Below, one piece after another: positions 50,029 to 58,207 of a DNA stretch of 64,000 nt; the first letter of the stretch is position 1; the number at the start of each line of letters is the position of its first letter. The translations under genes and the position numbers were made by a program. The stretch lies in contig NZ_BMGB01000001.1 of NCBI RefSeq assembly GCF_014639655.1, positions 1,814,882-1,878,881 on the forward strand. The letters are read 5' to 3'. This DNA comes from Conyzicola nivalis. Its GTDB lineage: Bacteria; Actinomycetota; Actinomycetes; Actinomycetales; Microbacteriaceae. A model generated the notes under the pieces. It worked only from the letters and a program-made list of their open reading frames with translations. It did no database searches and was not told where the DNA came from.

Positions 50029-51048
50029 GTGCAAGCACCGGCAGGGCCTGTCGCGTCCGAGCCGGCGACGGCGGAGAAATCCCGGGACGCGCTGCGGGCG
50101 GCGCAGCTCTACTATCTGCAGGACCTGACGATGGATGCCATCGCTCGCGAACTGCGGACGTCGCGTTCTTCCGTCTCCCGACTGCTCAGTTATGCCCGGG
50201 ATCACGGCCTCGTCGAGATCAGGGTCATCTCCCCTCTTGACCGCTTCTCCGTGCTGCAGCGCGACCTCCGCGACCGTTTCGGGGTGAACGCGCACGTCGT
50301 GCCGGTGCCCGATTCGACGAGCGACATCGACCGTCTCGAACGCGTGGCGCTCTCGGCTGCACGAATTCTCACGCCCTACTTCGACTCGAACATGACGCTC
50401 GGCATCGCCTGGGGCGCCACGATCAATGCCGTGAGCCGCCACCTGCAGAAGAAGGCGACCCACAACTCCCGCATCGTGCAGCTCAACGGCGCCGGCAACA
50501 CGTCGACGACGGGCATCGACTACGCGAGCGAGATCCTGCGCCGGTTCGGCGAGGCGTTCAACGCCTCGGTGCAGCAGTTCCCCGTCCCCGCGTTCTTCGA
50601 CGACCCGGCCACCCGCGACGCCATGTGGCGCGAGCGCACGACCAAGCGGGTGCTCGACATGCAGCGCCACACGGACATCGCGCTGTTCGGTGTCGGCTCC
50701 ACGTTCTCCGAGGTGCCGAGCCACGTGTACGCGGGCGGCTACCTCGACGCCGAGGACTACGCGGCGCTCGACGCCGCCGACGTCGTGGGCGACATCGCCA
50801 CCGTGTTCTACCGCCTCGACGGCAGTCACGACGGCATCCCGTTGAACGCCCGCTCGACCGGCCCTGACCCCGCGGTGATGCACGCCGTCGCACGGCGGAT
50901 CTGTGTCGTCTCCGGTGCATCCAAAATCACGGCCCTGCGCGGCGCGCTCGCGGCCGGCATGATCACCGACCTCGTCCTCGACGAGCTCGCCGCCCGGACC
51001 CTGCTCACCGAGGACACGGCGCAGCGTCTCAGAACGTCACGGGAATAG
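50029..51048 (+). CDS. SorC/DeoR-family sugar-binding transcriptional regulator
   Basis: 339 aa from GTG 50029. N-terminal helix-turn-helix LTMDAIARELRTSRSSVSRL (near 33-52) and a C-terminal sugar-phosphate-binding SorC domain: LGIAWGATINAVSRHL, ALFGVGSTFS, GDIATVFYRLDG and VVSGASKITALRGAL. Divergence from glpD strongly suggests it controls the glycerol operon with glycerol-3-phosphate or dihydroxyacetone phosphate as effector; this is inference. Confidence 0.85.
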   Translation: MQAPAGPVASEPATAEKSRDALRAAQLYYLQDLTMDAIARELRTSRSSVSRLLSYARDHGLVEIRVISPLDRFSVLQRDLRDRFGVNAHVVPVPDSTSDIDRLERVALSAARILTPYFDSNMTLGIAWGATINAVSRHLQKKATHNSRIVQLNGAGNTSTTGIDYASEILRRFGEAFNASVQQFPVPAFFDDPATRDAMWRERTTKRVLDMQRHTDIALFGVGSTFSEVPSHVYAGGYLDAEDYAALDAADVVGDIATVFYRLDGSHDGIPLNARSTGPDPAVMHAVARRICVVSGASKITALRGALAAGMITDLVLDELAARTLLTEDTAQRLRTSRE

Positions 51049-51090
51049 TCGGCCGTCGCCCGCGTTGGATACACTGCAGTTAGCAAGAAA

Positions 51091-51240
51091 CGTGCTCCGG
51101 GGTCGGTGAAAGTCCGAACCGGCGGTGATAGTCCGCGACCCGCGGTCAGGCGAAAGCCCGGCCGTGGCTGACCCGGTGGAATTCCGGGACCGACGGTAAT
51201 GAGGTCGCGAGACCTCTCAGTCCGGATAGGAGGAAGCACG
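51091..51240 (+). ncRNA. FMN riboswitch (RFN element)
   Basis: P1 is closed by CGTGCT (51091-51096) and AGCACG (51235-51240). Conserved internal blocks AGTCCGAACCGGCGGTGAT, GTCCGCGACCCGC, GACCCGGTGGAATTCCGGGA, CCGACGGT and TCCGGATAGGAGGAAGC are all present in order. It precedes the riboflavin operon, so FMN should repress ribD-ribE-ribBA-ribH. A TACACT box at 51071-51076 is a candidate -10. GGTGTC just after the aptamer (51241-51246) can pair with GACACC (51319-51324) next to the ribD ribosome-binding site, suggesting translational control. Confidence 0.95.
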
Positions 51241-51326
51241 GGTGTCGTGGCCAGCCGCGACGCCGGTCGTTCACCGACCGACAAAACCCGGAGTCCGTCT
51301 TCTCGAAGAAGATTTGAGGACACCGG

Positions 51327-52364
51327 ATGACCCAGTCGAGCGTTACAGACGCGACGCTGATGCGACACGCCCTCTCCCTCGCCGCGCACGGCCCGCTCAC
51401 CGGCGGCAACCCGCAGGTCGGCTGCGTTTTGGTCGACGCGCACGGCACCATCGTCGCCGAGGGCTGGCACCGCGGCGCGGGAACACCGCACGCCGAGGTC
51501 GACGCGCTGTCGAAAATCCCGTCGGCCGCAGGTCTCACCGCCGTCGTGACCCTCGAGCCGTGCAACCACACGGGCCGCACCGGCCCGTGCTCCACCGCCC
51601 TCATCGCCGCGGGTGTTGTTCGCGTGGTCTACGCCGTGTCCGACCCCGGCGCCACGTCGTCGGGCGGCGCCGACCACCTGCGCGAGGCCGGGGTCGAAGT
51701 CGAGGGCGGCGTGCTCGCGGCCGAGGTCGAGGCGTTCATCCACCCCTGGCTGACCGCCACCCGCCGCGGACGTCCATGGGTCACGGTGAAGTGGGCGTCG
51801 AGCCTCGACGGCCGCGCCGCCGCCGCCGACGGCACCAGCCAGTGGATCACCGGCACCGCGACGCGCCAGCGGGTGCACGAGCAGCGCGCCGACAGCGACG
51901 CCATCCTGGTCGGAACGGGAACCGTGCTCGCCGACGACCCGTCCCTCACCGCACGGGGTGACGGCGGCGAACTGATGCCGCACCAACCCGTTCCCGTCGT
52001 CGTGGGCGAGCGCCCCGTGCCGCAGGCCGCGAAACTGCGCAGCCACCCGGCCGGTCTGATCGAGACGCACTCGCGGGACCTGGAACAGGTGCTCGCGGGA
52101 TTGTTCGGCCGCGGCATCCGACGGGTCTTCGTCGAGGGCGGACCGGGCGTCGCGAGCGCCTTCATCGCCGGCGGCCTCGTCGACGAGTACCTCGTCTACC
52201 TCGCCCCCACCCTCATCGGCGGCCCCAAGACCGCTATCGGCGACATCGGGGTCGGTACCATCGGCGAGCAGCGCAGACTCGCGATCACCGCGATCGAACG
52301 GCTAGGCGACGACATCCTGCTCGTCGCACGGGTTTCGACGAGCTCAACCAGCGAAGGGTTCTAA
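51327..52364 (+). CDS. ribD: Bifunctional pyrimidine deaminase/reductase of riboflavin synthesis
   Basis: 345 aa; GAGGA precedes the ATG. The deaminase domain (about 8-145) has NPQVGCVLVD, TPHAEVDAL and LEPCNHTGRTGPC, the zinc site; the reductase domain (about 155-335) has WASSLDGRAAAADGTSQWIT, LVGTGTVLADDPSLTAR and VFVEGGPGVASAFIAGG. Catalyses steps two and three from GTP. The last residues (VSTSSTSEGF) are encoded by a repeat unit of the TTCGACGAGCTCA type, so the natural C-terminus has been replaced or extended. Confidence 0.95.
   Translation: MTQSSVTDATLMRHALSLAAHGPLTGGNPQVGCVLVDAHGTIVAEGWHRGAGTPHAEVDALSKIPSAAGLTAVVTLEPCNHTGRTGPCSTALIAAGVVRVVYAVSDPGATSSGGADHLREAGVEVEGGVLAAEVEAFIHPWLTATRRGRPWVTVKWASSLDGRAAAADGTSQWITGTATRQRVHEQRADSDAILVGTGTVLADDPSLTARGDGGELMPHQPVPVVVGERPVPQAAKLRSHPAGLIETHSRDLEQVLAGLFGRGIRRVFVEGGPGVASAFIAGGLVDEYLVYLAPTLIGGPKTAIGDIGVGTIGEQRRLAITAIERLGDDILLVARVSTSSTSEGF
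52331..52353 (+). repeat. Single REP-like arm at the 3' end of ribD
   Basis: Contains TTTCGACGAGCTCAACC, matching the left arm of the repeat at 60089-60103 read on the other strand. It encodes the last residues of RibD. Confidence 0.65.
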
Positions 52365-52366
52365 CC

Positions 52367-53002
52367 ATGTTCACCGGAATCATCCAGGAGCTCGGCTCCG
52401 TGACCGCGTGGGAGCCCACCGCCGACGCCGCGCGCATCACCGTGCGCGCACCGCTCGCCGCGGCCGATGCCGCACGCGGCGACTCGATCAGCGTCAGCGG
52501 CGTGTGCCTCACGGTCGTCGACCAGGGTCCCGACTGGTTCACCGCCGACGTGATGGCCGAGACGATCGCCATGAGCACCCTCGGCGCGACCGAGGCCGGA
52601 CGGACCGTGAACCTCGAACTCGCGGCCATGGTGGGCGACCGGCTGGGCGGCCACATCGTGCAGGGGCATATCGACGGGACATCCGAAGTCTTGTCCCTCG
52701 ACGACGGAAGCGCCTGGCGGGTCGTGCGCTTCAGCCTGGCCCCGGATGTCGCGGCTCTCGTCGCGCGAAAGGGGTCCATCGCGATCGACGGCGTCTCCCT
52801 CACGGTGAGCGCCGTCGGCGGCGACTGGTTCGAAGTGTCGCTGATCCCCGAAACCCTCACGGCGACGACCCTCGGCGCACTCGTCGCCGGCGACCGCGTC
52901 AACATCGAGACCGACATCCTCGCCCGCCACGTGGAGCGCATGCTCGCGGTCTCGACGGGCTCAGGGCACGCACGCTCAACCACCGAGAGGAGCTCGCTGT
53001 GA
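52367..53002 (+). CDS. ribE: Riboflavin synthase alpha chain
   Basis: 211 aa. Two lumazine-binding half-barrels: MFTGIIQELGSVTAWEP, DSISVSGVCLTVV, GDRLGGHIVQGHIDGT; then SIAIDGVSLTVSAV and GDRVNIETDILARHVERML. Dismutates two dimethylribityllumazines to riboflavin. The normal end is near VERML; a further 18 residues (AVSTGSGHARSTTERSSL) come partly from a GTCTCGACGGGCTCAGGG repeat unit. Confidence 0.95.
   Translation: MFTGIIQELGSVTAWEPTADAARITVRAPLAAADAARGDSISVSGVCLTVVDQGPDWFTADVMAETIAMSTLGATEAGRTVNLELAAMVGDRLGGHIVQGHIDGTSEVLSLDDGSAWRVVRFSLAPDVAALVARKGSIAIDGVSLTVSAVGGDWFEVSLIPETLTATTLGALVAGDRVNIETDILARHVERMLAVSTGSGHARSTTERSSL
52949..52966 (+). repeat. Single REP-like arm at the 3' end of ribE
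   Basis: TCTCGACGGGCTCAGGG variant of the repeat family, located inside the C-terminal coding extension of riboflavin synthase. Confidence 0.6.
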
Positions 53003-54300
53003 GCCTCGCCGATATCCCCACGGCGCTCGACGCCCTGCGCGCCGGCCGCCCCGTCATCGTCGTCGACGACGAGAGCCGCGAGAACGAGGGCGACGTCGTA
53101 CTCGCCGCCCAATTCGCGAGCCAGGAGTGGCTGGCGTGGCTCGTGCGCAACTCGTCGGGCTTCATCTGCGCGCCGATGACCAACGAGATCGCCGACCGGC
53201 TCGAGCTGCCGATAATGGTGCCGGACAACCAGGACCCCCGCGGCACGAACTACACGGTGTCGGTCGATGCGGCGAACCGGCTGAGCACCGGCATCAGCGC
53301 GTCGGACCGCGCACACACGCTGCGCGTGCTCGCGGACTTCGACTCGGTGCCGGCAAGCCTGCACCGTCCCGGGCACATCATGCCGCTGCGGGCCGTCGAG
53401 GGCGGAGTGCGCGAGCGCGACGGACACACCGAGGCGACGATCGATCTGCTCAAGCTCGCCGGCCTCGTGCCGGTGGGCGCAATCTCCGAGATCGTGGCGG
53501 AGGACGGCGAGATGATGCGCCTCCCCGGCCTGATCGAGCTCGGCGAGCGCGAGGGAGTCGCTGTCATCACGATCGCCGCGCTCATCGACTACCTCAACGA
53601 GACGCAGCCGGGCGCCGACGTGCCGCTCGCCGTCGACATCCCCGAGTCGTCGCGCGTGATCTTCGAGGTGGAGACAACCGTGCCGACCACCCACGGCGAG
53701 TTCCGTTTCCGCGCCTATCGTGACCGCACCACGGGCTACGACCACCTCGCGATCATCTCGGGCGAGCCGGTCGACGGCGCCCTCGTGCGTGTGCACTCGG
53801 AGTGCGTCACGGGCGAGGTCTTCGGGTCGCTCAAGTGCGAGTGCGGCCCGCAGCTCGACGCGGCGCTCGACGCGATCCGGCACTCGGCTGAACAGGGCAG
53901 TGGCGGCGTCGTCATCTACATGCGCGGCCACGAGGGCCGCGGCATCGGGCTGATCAACAAGCTCAGGGCCTACCGGCTGCAGGAGGAGGGGCTCGACACC
54001 CTCGACGCCAACCTCGCGCTGGGCTTCCCGGCCGACGGTCGCGACTACGGAGCCGCGGTCGCCATCCTCGAGGACCTCGGCATTTCTTCGGTGCGTGCCA
54101 TCACGAACAACCCCGAGAAGCTGCGCCAGTTACGCGAACGCGGCATCACGGTGACCGAGCAGGTGCCGCTCGTGGTCGGCGTCGGCAGTTTCAACGAGGG
54201 CTACCTCGAAGCAAAGCGTGACCGCATGGGTCACATCCTCCCCAGCAACGCTGTGCTCGACGAAGCGGTGCTGATCGGCAAGAAAGGTTCACAGATATGA
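52999..54300 (+). CDS. ribBA: Bifunctional DHBP synthase / GTP cyclohydrolase II
   Basis: 433 aa from GTG 52999, overlapping the ribE stop by 4 nt. The N-terminal dihydroxybutanone-phosphate synthase shows VIVVDDESRENEGDVVLAAQ, GTNYTVSVDAANRLSTGISA and RPGHIMPLRAVEGGV. The C-terminal GTP cyclohydrolase II has VRVHSECVTGEVFGSLKCEC with the three zinc cysteines, then YMRGHEGRGIGLINKLRAY. Provides both starting branches of riboflavin synthesis. Confidence 0.96.
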   Translation: MSLADIPTALDALRAGRPVIVVDDESRENEGDVVLAAQFASQEWLAWLVRNSSGFICAPMTNEIADRLELPIMVPDNQDPRGTNYTVSVDAANRLSTGISASDRAHTLRVLADFDSVPASLHRPGHIMPLRAVEGGVRERDGHTEATIDLLKLAGLVPVGAISEIVAEDGEMMRLPGLIELGEREGVAVITIAALIDYLNETQPGADVPLAVDIPESSRVIFEVETTVPTTHGEFRFRAYRDRTTGYDHLAIISGEPVDGALVRVHSECVTGEVFGSLKCECGPQLDAALDAIRHSAEQGSGGVVIYMRGHEGRGIGLINKLRAYRLQEEGLDTLDANLALGFPADGRDYGAAVAILEDLGISSVRAITNNPEKLRQLRERGITVTEQVPLVVGVGSFNEGYLEAKRDRMGHILPSNAVLDEAVLIGKKGSQI

Positions 54301-54767
54301 GCGGCGACGGATCCCCCGACATCTCCACCGACGGCACCGGCCTCAAGGTCACGATCGTCGCGGGCCAGTGGCACACTCAGATCGCCGACGGGCTGCTCGC
54401 CGGCGCGCGGCGGGTGCTCGACGCCTCGGGCGCGACCGTGACGGTCGTGCGCGTTCCCGGCAGCTTCGAACTGCCGGTCGTGTCGAAGGCCGCGCTCGAT
54501 GCCGGGGCCGACGCGGTGGTGGCGCTCGGCGTGATCATCCGCGGGGGCACTCCCCACTTTGAATACGTGTCGGATGCCGCGACGACGGGTCTCACACAGG
54601 CGTCGTTGCTCGCCGGCAAGCCGATCGGATTCGGGCTGCTCACGCTCGACGACGAGCAGCAGGGGCTCGACCGCGCCGGCCTCGCCGACTCGAAGGAAGA
54701 CAAAGGCGCCGAGGCCGCCGAGGCCGCGCTGGCGACCGCGGTTCTGCTGCGCGAGATCCGCGGGTAG
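54297..54767 (+). CDS. ribH: 6,7-dimethyl-8-ribityllumazine synthase
   Basis: 156 aa; the start overlaps ribBA by ATGA. VTIVAGQWHTQIADGLLAGA, VVRVPGSFELPVVSKAA, GVIIRGGTPHFEYVSD (catalytic histidine region) and PIGFGLLTLDDEQQGLDRAG are the icosahedral lumazine synthase landmarks. Last gene of the operon. Confidence 0.96.
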   Translation: MSGDGSPDISTDGTGLKVTIVAGQWHTQIADGLLAGARRVLDASGATVTVVRVPGSFELPVVSKAALDAGADAVVALGVIIRGGTPHFEYVSDAATTGLTQASLLAGKPIGFGLLTLDDEQQGLDRAGLADSKEDKGAEAAEAALATAVLLREIRG

Positions 54768-54792
54768 CGGGCTCGGCGGGGTAGTGCGCCGA

Positions 54793-54844
54793 TAGTGCAC
54801 TTGTGGTGGGTGCCGATCCTCGAGCACCCGCCACAAGTGCACTA
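54793..54844. repeat. 21-bp inverted repeat after ribH
   Basis: Arms 54793-54813 and 54824-54844 pair over 21 bp with a single G-T wobble around a 10-nt loop. No T-run follows on either strand. REP-like palindrome; may stabilise the rib mRNA end or be a mobile-repeat relic. Confidence 0.75.
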
Positions 54845-54891
54845 GCGCCGCGCGCACGAGAATCCGGTCACTTCACAGCAAGAAACGTTTC

Positions 54892-54900
54892 ACACTGTGT
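54892..54900. promoter_or_regulatory. Short palindrome ahead of the TetR gene
   Basis: ACACTGTGT, 9 bp, 23 nt before the ATG at 54924, and within the likely promoter (TTCACA at 54872-54877 as a possible -35). A candidate autoregulatory operator only. Confidence 0.3.
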
Positions 54901-54923
54901 AGCGAGCGTGCGATGATGGCTGC

Positions 54924-55556
54924 ATGGAGACGACAGAGCCCGGCATGCGCGAGCGCAAGAAGCTGCACACGCGCTTCACCATCGAGACGTCGGCGGTCGA
55001 TCTCGTGCTCGAGCACGGGTTCGACAACGTGACGATCGAGGCCATCGCCGAACGCGCCGACGTCACACCCCGCACGTTCTTCAACCACTTCGCTGACAAG
55101 GCCGACGCCGTTCTCGGCATCGCCCGCGAACAGGAGATCGCGACCGACCTCGACACGTCGACGATCGTCGCGGGTTCCGCGTTCGAGTTCGGAGCGGCCG
55201 TCGTGCGCGCGGGCATCGCCCAGCTCGACGACTCCATCGTGGCCGCCGACAAGCGACGCCGCGACGTGTTCGCCCAGAACCCGGCGCTCCTCGCCCGCGA
55301 GATGGAGAAGATCGCGCTCATCGAGGGATCGATCACCCGGCATATCGACGGATATCTCGCCGATGCCGGGGTACCGGCCGGGCCCGACCGCGACGACCGC
55401 GCCCTCGCGATCACCGTGACCATTACCGCCGCCGCACGACTCGCTTTCATCAGATGGAGTCGGCAGCCGGCATCCGCCCAGGAGCTCGTCTCCTTCTTCG
55501 ACCGCGCGATCGACTCGATCACCGACATCCTCACCAACCCCGGAAAGACGGAATGA
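54924..55556 (+). CDS. TetR/AcrR-family transcriptional regulator
   Basis: 210 aa. N-terminal helix-turn-helix: TRFTIETSAVDLVLEHGFDN, VTIEAIAERADVTPRTFFNH, FADKADAVLG. The C-terminal ligand domain has no close signature. Its stop overlaps the exporter start (ATGA), so it probably represses itself and the efflux gene until the drug-like inducer binds. Confidence 0.92.
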   Translation: METTEPGMRERKKLHTRFTIETSAVDLVLEHGFDNVTIEAIAERADVTPRTFFNHFADKADAVLGIAREQEIATDLDTSTIVAGSAFEFGAAVVRAGIAQLDDSIVAADKRRRDVFAQNPALLAREMEKIALIEGSITRHIDGYLADAGVPAGPDRDDRALAITVTITAAARLAFIRWSRQPASAQELVSFFDRAIDSITDILTNPGKTE

Positions 55557-57181
55557 CCACCCACGACCCGATAGCTGTGCCCGCCGCGGGCGCCGCCAAG
55601 CCCCGCATCATCCCCATCTTCATCGCCCTCATGGTCACGATGCTGCTCTCGTCGCTCGACCAGACCATCCTCGGCACCGCGCTGCCCACGATCGTCGGCG
55701 AGCTCGACGGCGTGCAGCACATGCTGTGGGTGGCCACCGCGTACATCCTCGGCGCCACCGTCGTGATGCCCATCTACGGCAAGCTCGGCGATCTCATCGG
55801 CCGCAAGACGCTGTTCCTGGTCGCGCTCTCGATCTTCATCGCCGGCTCGATCCTCGGCGGGCTCGCGACCAATATGGAACTGCTCATCGCCGGCCGCGCC
55901 ATCCAGGGCCTCGGCGGCGGCGGGCTGATGATCCTCAGCCAGGCGATCATCGCCGACGTCGTCCCCCCGCGCGACCGCGGAAAGTACGGCGGCTTCATCG
56001 GCGCCGTCTTCGCCTTCTCGGCCGTGGTCGGCCCGCTGCTCGGCGGCCTGTTCACCGACTCCCTGACCTGGCGCTGGGCCTTCTGGATCAACATCCCGCT
56101 CGGCATCGCCGCGATCATCACGGCGGCCGTCTTCATCCGCCTGCCGCAGCGCGCAGGCCGTGCGAAGCCGAAGATCGACTACCTGGGCACGGCGCTGATC
56201 GCCATCGCCACCACGAGCCTCGTGCTCGTCACCTCGTGGGGCGGCACCGAGTACGAGTGGGACTCGCTGCTCATCATCGGCCTCATCGCCCTCACCGTCG
56301 TCTCGGCCGCGCTCTTCGTCTGGGCCGAGACGAAGGCGGTCGAGCCGATCATCCCGCTGTCGCTGTTCAAGGACCGCAACTTCACCATCACCACCGTCGC
56401 GGGCCTCATGACCGGTGTCGCCATGTTCGGCGCCATCGGCTACATGCCCACGTTCCTACAGATCGCGAACGGCATCAACGCCACCGAGTCGGGCCTGCTG
56501 TTGCTGCCCATGCTCGTCGGCCTGCTCATCACGGCGATCGGCAGCGGTCTGCTGATGTCGAAGACCGGCCGCTACAAGTGGATGCCCATCGTCGGTTCGG
56601 CCCTCATCGGCATCGCGCTCGTGCTTTTCTCCACCCTGACGGCGAACACCAGCCCGTTCCTCACCGGGGTCTACCTGTTCGTGCTCGGCGCTGGCCTGGG
56701 TCTCACCATCCAGGTGCTCGTGCTCATCGTGCAGAACTCGGTGCCGCACAAGGTGCTCGGCACGGCGACGGCCGCGAACGCGTTCTTCCGCGAGATCGGC
56801 GCGACCGTCGGTTCGGCCGTCGTGGGCAGCGTCTTCGCCAGCCGCCTCACCCAGCAGCTCGCCGACACCTTCGGCACGGGCGAGAACGCCGAGGCGAACT
56901 CGCTGACCCCCGCCGCGATCAACGCGCTGCCGGCCGAGCTGCACGACCTGATCAGCGACGCCTACGCCAGCGCTCTCGCCCCGATCTACCTGTTCCTCGT
57001 GCCCCTCATGGTGATCACGGTGGTGATGCTGTTCTTCATCAAGGAGGTTCCGCTCGCGTCGACGGTCCCGGTCATGGAGGGCATGGAAGACGACGATCCG
57101 GATGACGCGGCTCCCGCCCTCGCGGGCGACGACACCCGCGCCACCGTCGCGGACGACGTCGAGCCGGTCAGCCGAGCCTGA
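55553..57181 (+). CDS. MFS exporter, DHA2 (EmrB/QacA, 14-helix) family
   Basis: 542 aa from ATG 55553. About fourteen helices. Motif A GKLGDLIGRKTLF in loop 2-3, helix 1 LLSSLDQTILGTALPTIVGEL with the DHA2 aspartate, motif C ASVVGPLLGGLF-like GPLLGGLFTDSLTWRWAFWINIPLG. Exports drugs or toxic metabolites with protons. C-terminal acidic tail (MEDDDPDDAAPALAGDD). Cotranscribed with tetR. Confidence 0.92.
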   Translation: MTTHDPIAVPAAGAAKPRIIPIFIALMVTMLLSSLDQTILGTALPTIVGELDGVQHMLWVATAYILGATVVMPIYGKLGDLIGRKTLFLVALSIFIAGSILGGLATNMELLIAGRAIQGLGGGGLMILSQAIIADVVPPRDRGKYGGFIGAVFAFSAVVGPLLGGLFTDSLTWRWAFWINIPLGIAAIITAAVFIRLPQRAGRAKPKIDYLGTALIAIATTSLVLVTSWGGTEYEWDSLLIIGLIALTVVSAALFVWAETKAVEPIIPLSLFKDRNFTITTVAGLMTGVAMFGAIGYMPTFLQIANGINATESGLLLLPMLVGLLITAIGSGLLMSKTGRYKWMPIVGSALIGIALVLFSTLTANTSPFLTGVYLFVLGAGLGLTIQVLVLIVQNSVPHKVLGTATAANAFFREIGATVGSAVVGSVFASRLTQQLADTFGTGENAEANSLTPAAINALPAELHDLISDAYASALAPIYLFLVPLMVITVVMLFFIKEVPLASTVPVMEGMEDDDPDDAAPALAGDDTRATVADDVEPVSRA

Positions 57182-57201
57182 CAGCGGCTATCGTGGGCGG
57201 C

Positions 57202-57918
57202 ATGGCACTCGACGCGATCACTTCGAGCGCGCCCGATCTCGACGGCCGCTCGGTCGCCAGCCAGCGCTGGTCCCACCTCGTCTTCCTGCACTGGCGGGTG
57301 GAGGCGGCGCGTGTCGCGCCGCTTCTTCCCGCCGGGCTGCGGCCCGACGTCATCGACGGGTCGACGTGGGTTGGTCTGATCCCGTTCGTGCTCGACAGGG
57401 CGACGGTGTTCGGCAGCCCGCCGGTGCCCTACTTCGGCGACTTCGTCGAGATCAACGTCCGGCTGTACGCCGTCGACGAGCGGGGCCGCCGCGGCGTGGT
57501 GTTCGTCTCGCTCGAGGCGTCGCGCCTGGCCGCGGTGCTCGCCGCGCGAGCGATCTTCGCGCTGCCGTACATGTGGTCGCGTACGACGCTCGAGCGCGAC
57601 GGCGAGTTATTCGACTACCGCGGCGACAGGCACGGAACCTCCGATGCGACGTCCCGCATCGTGGCGCGGGCCACGACGGTGGCGGTGCACGACGACCCGG
57701 TCGCCGACTTCCTCACCGCCCGCTGGGCGCTGTTCACCCGCGTGCCCGGCCGCACAGTTCGGCTGCGCAACCACCACGAGCCGTGGCCGCTGTTCGAGGC
57801 GCAGCTCGTCTCGCTCGACGACCGGCTGCTCGCGCGGGCCGGCTTCGCCGACCTCGCCGGCCTGGCGCCCGACTCGGTGCTGTACTCGCCGGGCGTCACG
57901 ACCCGGTTCGGGCGGTGA
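57202..57918 (+). CDS. DUF2071 (YqjF-like) protein
   Basis: 238 aa from ATG 57202; a GTG 9 nt upstream is in frame, but TATCGT (57189-57194) lies 7 nt before the ATG, favouring it and a leaderless message. The DUF2071 pattern is clear: WSHLVFLHWRVEAARVAPLL, PYFGDFVEINVRLYAVDERG, VFVSLEASRLAAVLAARAIF, LPYMWSRTTL and FLTARWALFTRVPGR. Function of the family is unknown. Confidence 0.85.
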   Translation: MALDAITSSAPDLDGRSVASQRWSHLVFLHWRVEAARVAPLLPAGLRPDVIDGSTWVGLIPFVLDRATVFGSPPVPYFGDFVEINVRLYAVDERGRRGVVFVSLEASRLAAVLAARAIFALPYMWSRTTLERDGELFDYRGDRHGTSDATSRIVARATTVAVHDDPVADFLTARWALFTRVPGRTVRLRNHHEPWPLFEAQLVSLDDRLLARAGFADLAGLAPDSVLYSPGVTTRFGR

Positions 57919-57921
57919 CCT

Positions 57922-57965
57922 GTCAACGTGAGTTGACGTCTCGTCGCTCGTCAACTACGGTTGAC
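57922..57965 (+). promoter_or_regulatory. Promoter overlapped by two GTCAAC-N4-GTTGAC palindromes
   Basis: Perfect palindromes at 57922-57937 and 57950-57965, centres 28 bp apart. TTGACG (57933-57938, inside the first) and TACGGT (57956-57961, inside the second) are spaced 17 bp and form a plausible -35/-10 pair. The start codon follows 7 nt after the -10, so transcription should begin at or next to the ATG. Strong candidate autoregulatory operators. Confidence 0.75.
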
Positions 57966-57968
57966 ACC

Positions 57969-58184
57969 ATGGACCACGTCACCATCCACACCCTCGCCGC
58001 CGGCGCAGACTCGGATGACCCGATCGAAGCCCTCCGCGCGATTGCCAAGCTCCGCACCGAGCTCGACCGGGTCGAAGCCATAGCCGCCAGACGTGCCCGC
58101 AACGCCGGTGCGCCGTGGCAGCTCATCGCCCTCGCGCTCGGCGTCTCACGCCAGGCCGTTCACAAGAAATACGGGCGCTCGTAG
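57969..58184 (+). CDS. Small helix-turn-helix protein
   Basis: 71 aa. N-terminal helix DPIEALRAIAKLRTELDRVE, then AIAARRARNAGAPWQLIALA and LGVSRQAVHKKYGRS, a helix-turn-helix at the very C-terminus. Similar tiny HTH proteins accompany ABC or Clp genes in actinobacteria. It lies 23 nt before an ABC exporter and directly after twin palindromes, so it most likely represses this two-gene operon. No ribosome-binding site precedes the ATG; leaderless initiation is likely. Confidence 0.82.
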   Translation: MDHVTIHTLAAGADSDDPIEALRAIAKLRTELDRVEAIAARRARNAGAPWQLIALALGVSRQAVHKKYGRS

Positions 58185-58207
58185 CGCCATCCAAGAGAAA
58201 AGACGAC

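Noticed and set aside
51242-51961. 239-aa frame starting at a GTG just after the FMN aptamer, preceded by AGGAGG
   Set aside because: The AGGAGG is part of the conserved FMN aptamer and the frame overlaps ribD out of phase with arginine-rich nonsense composition.
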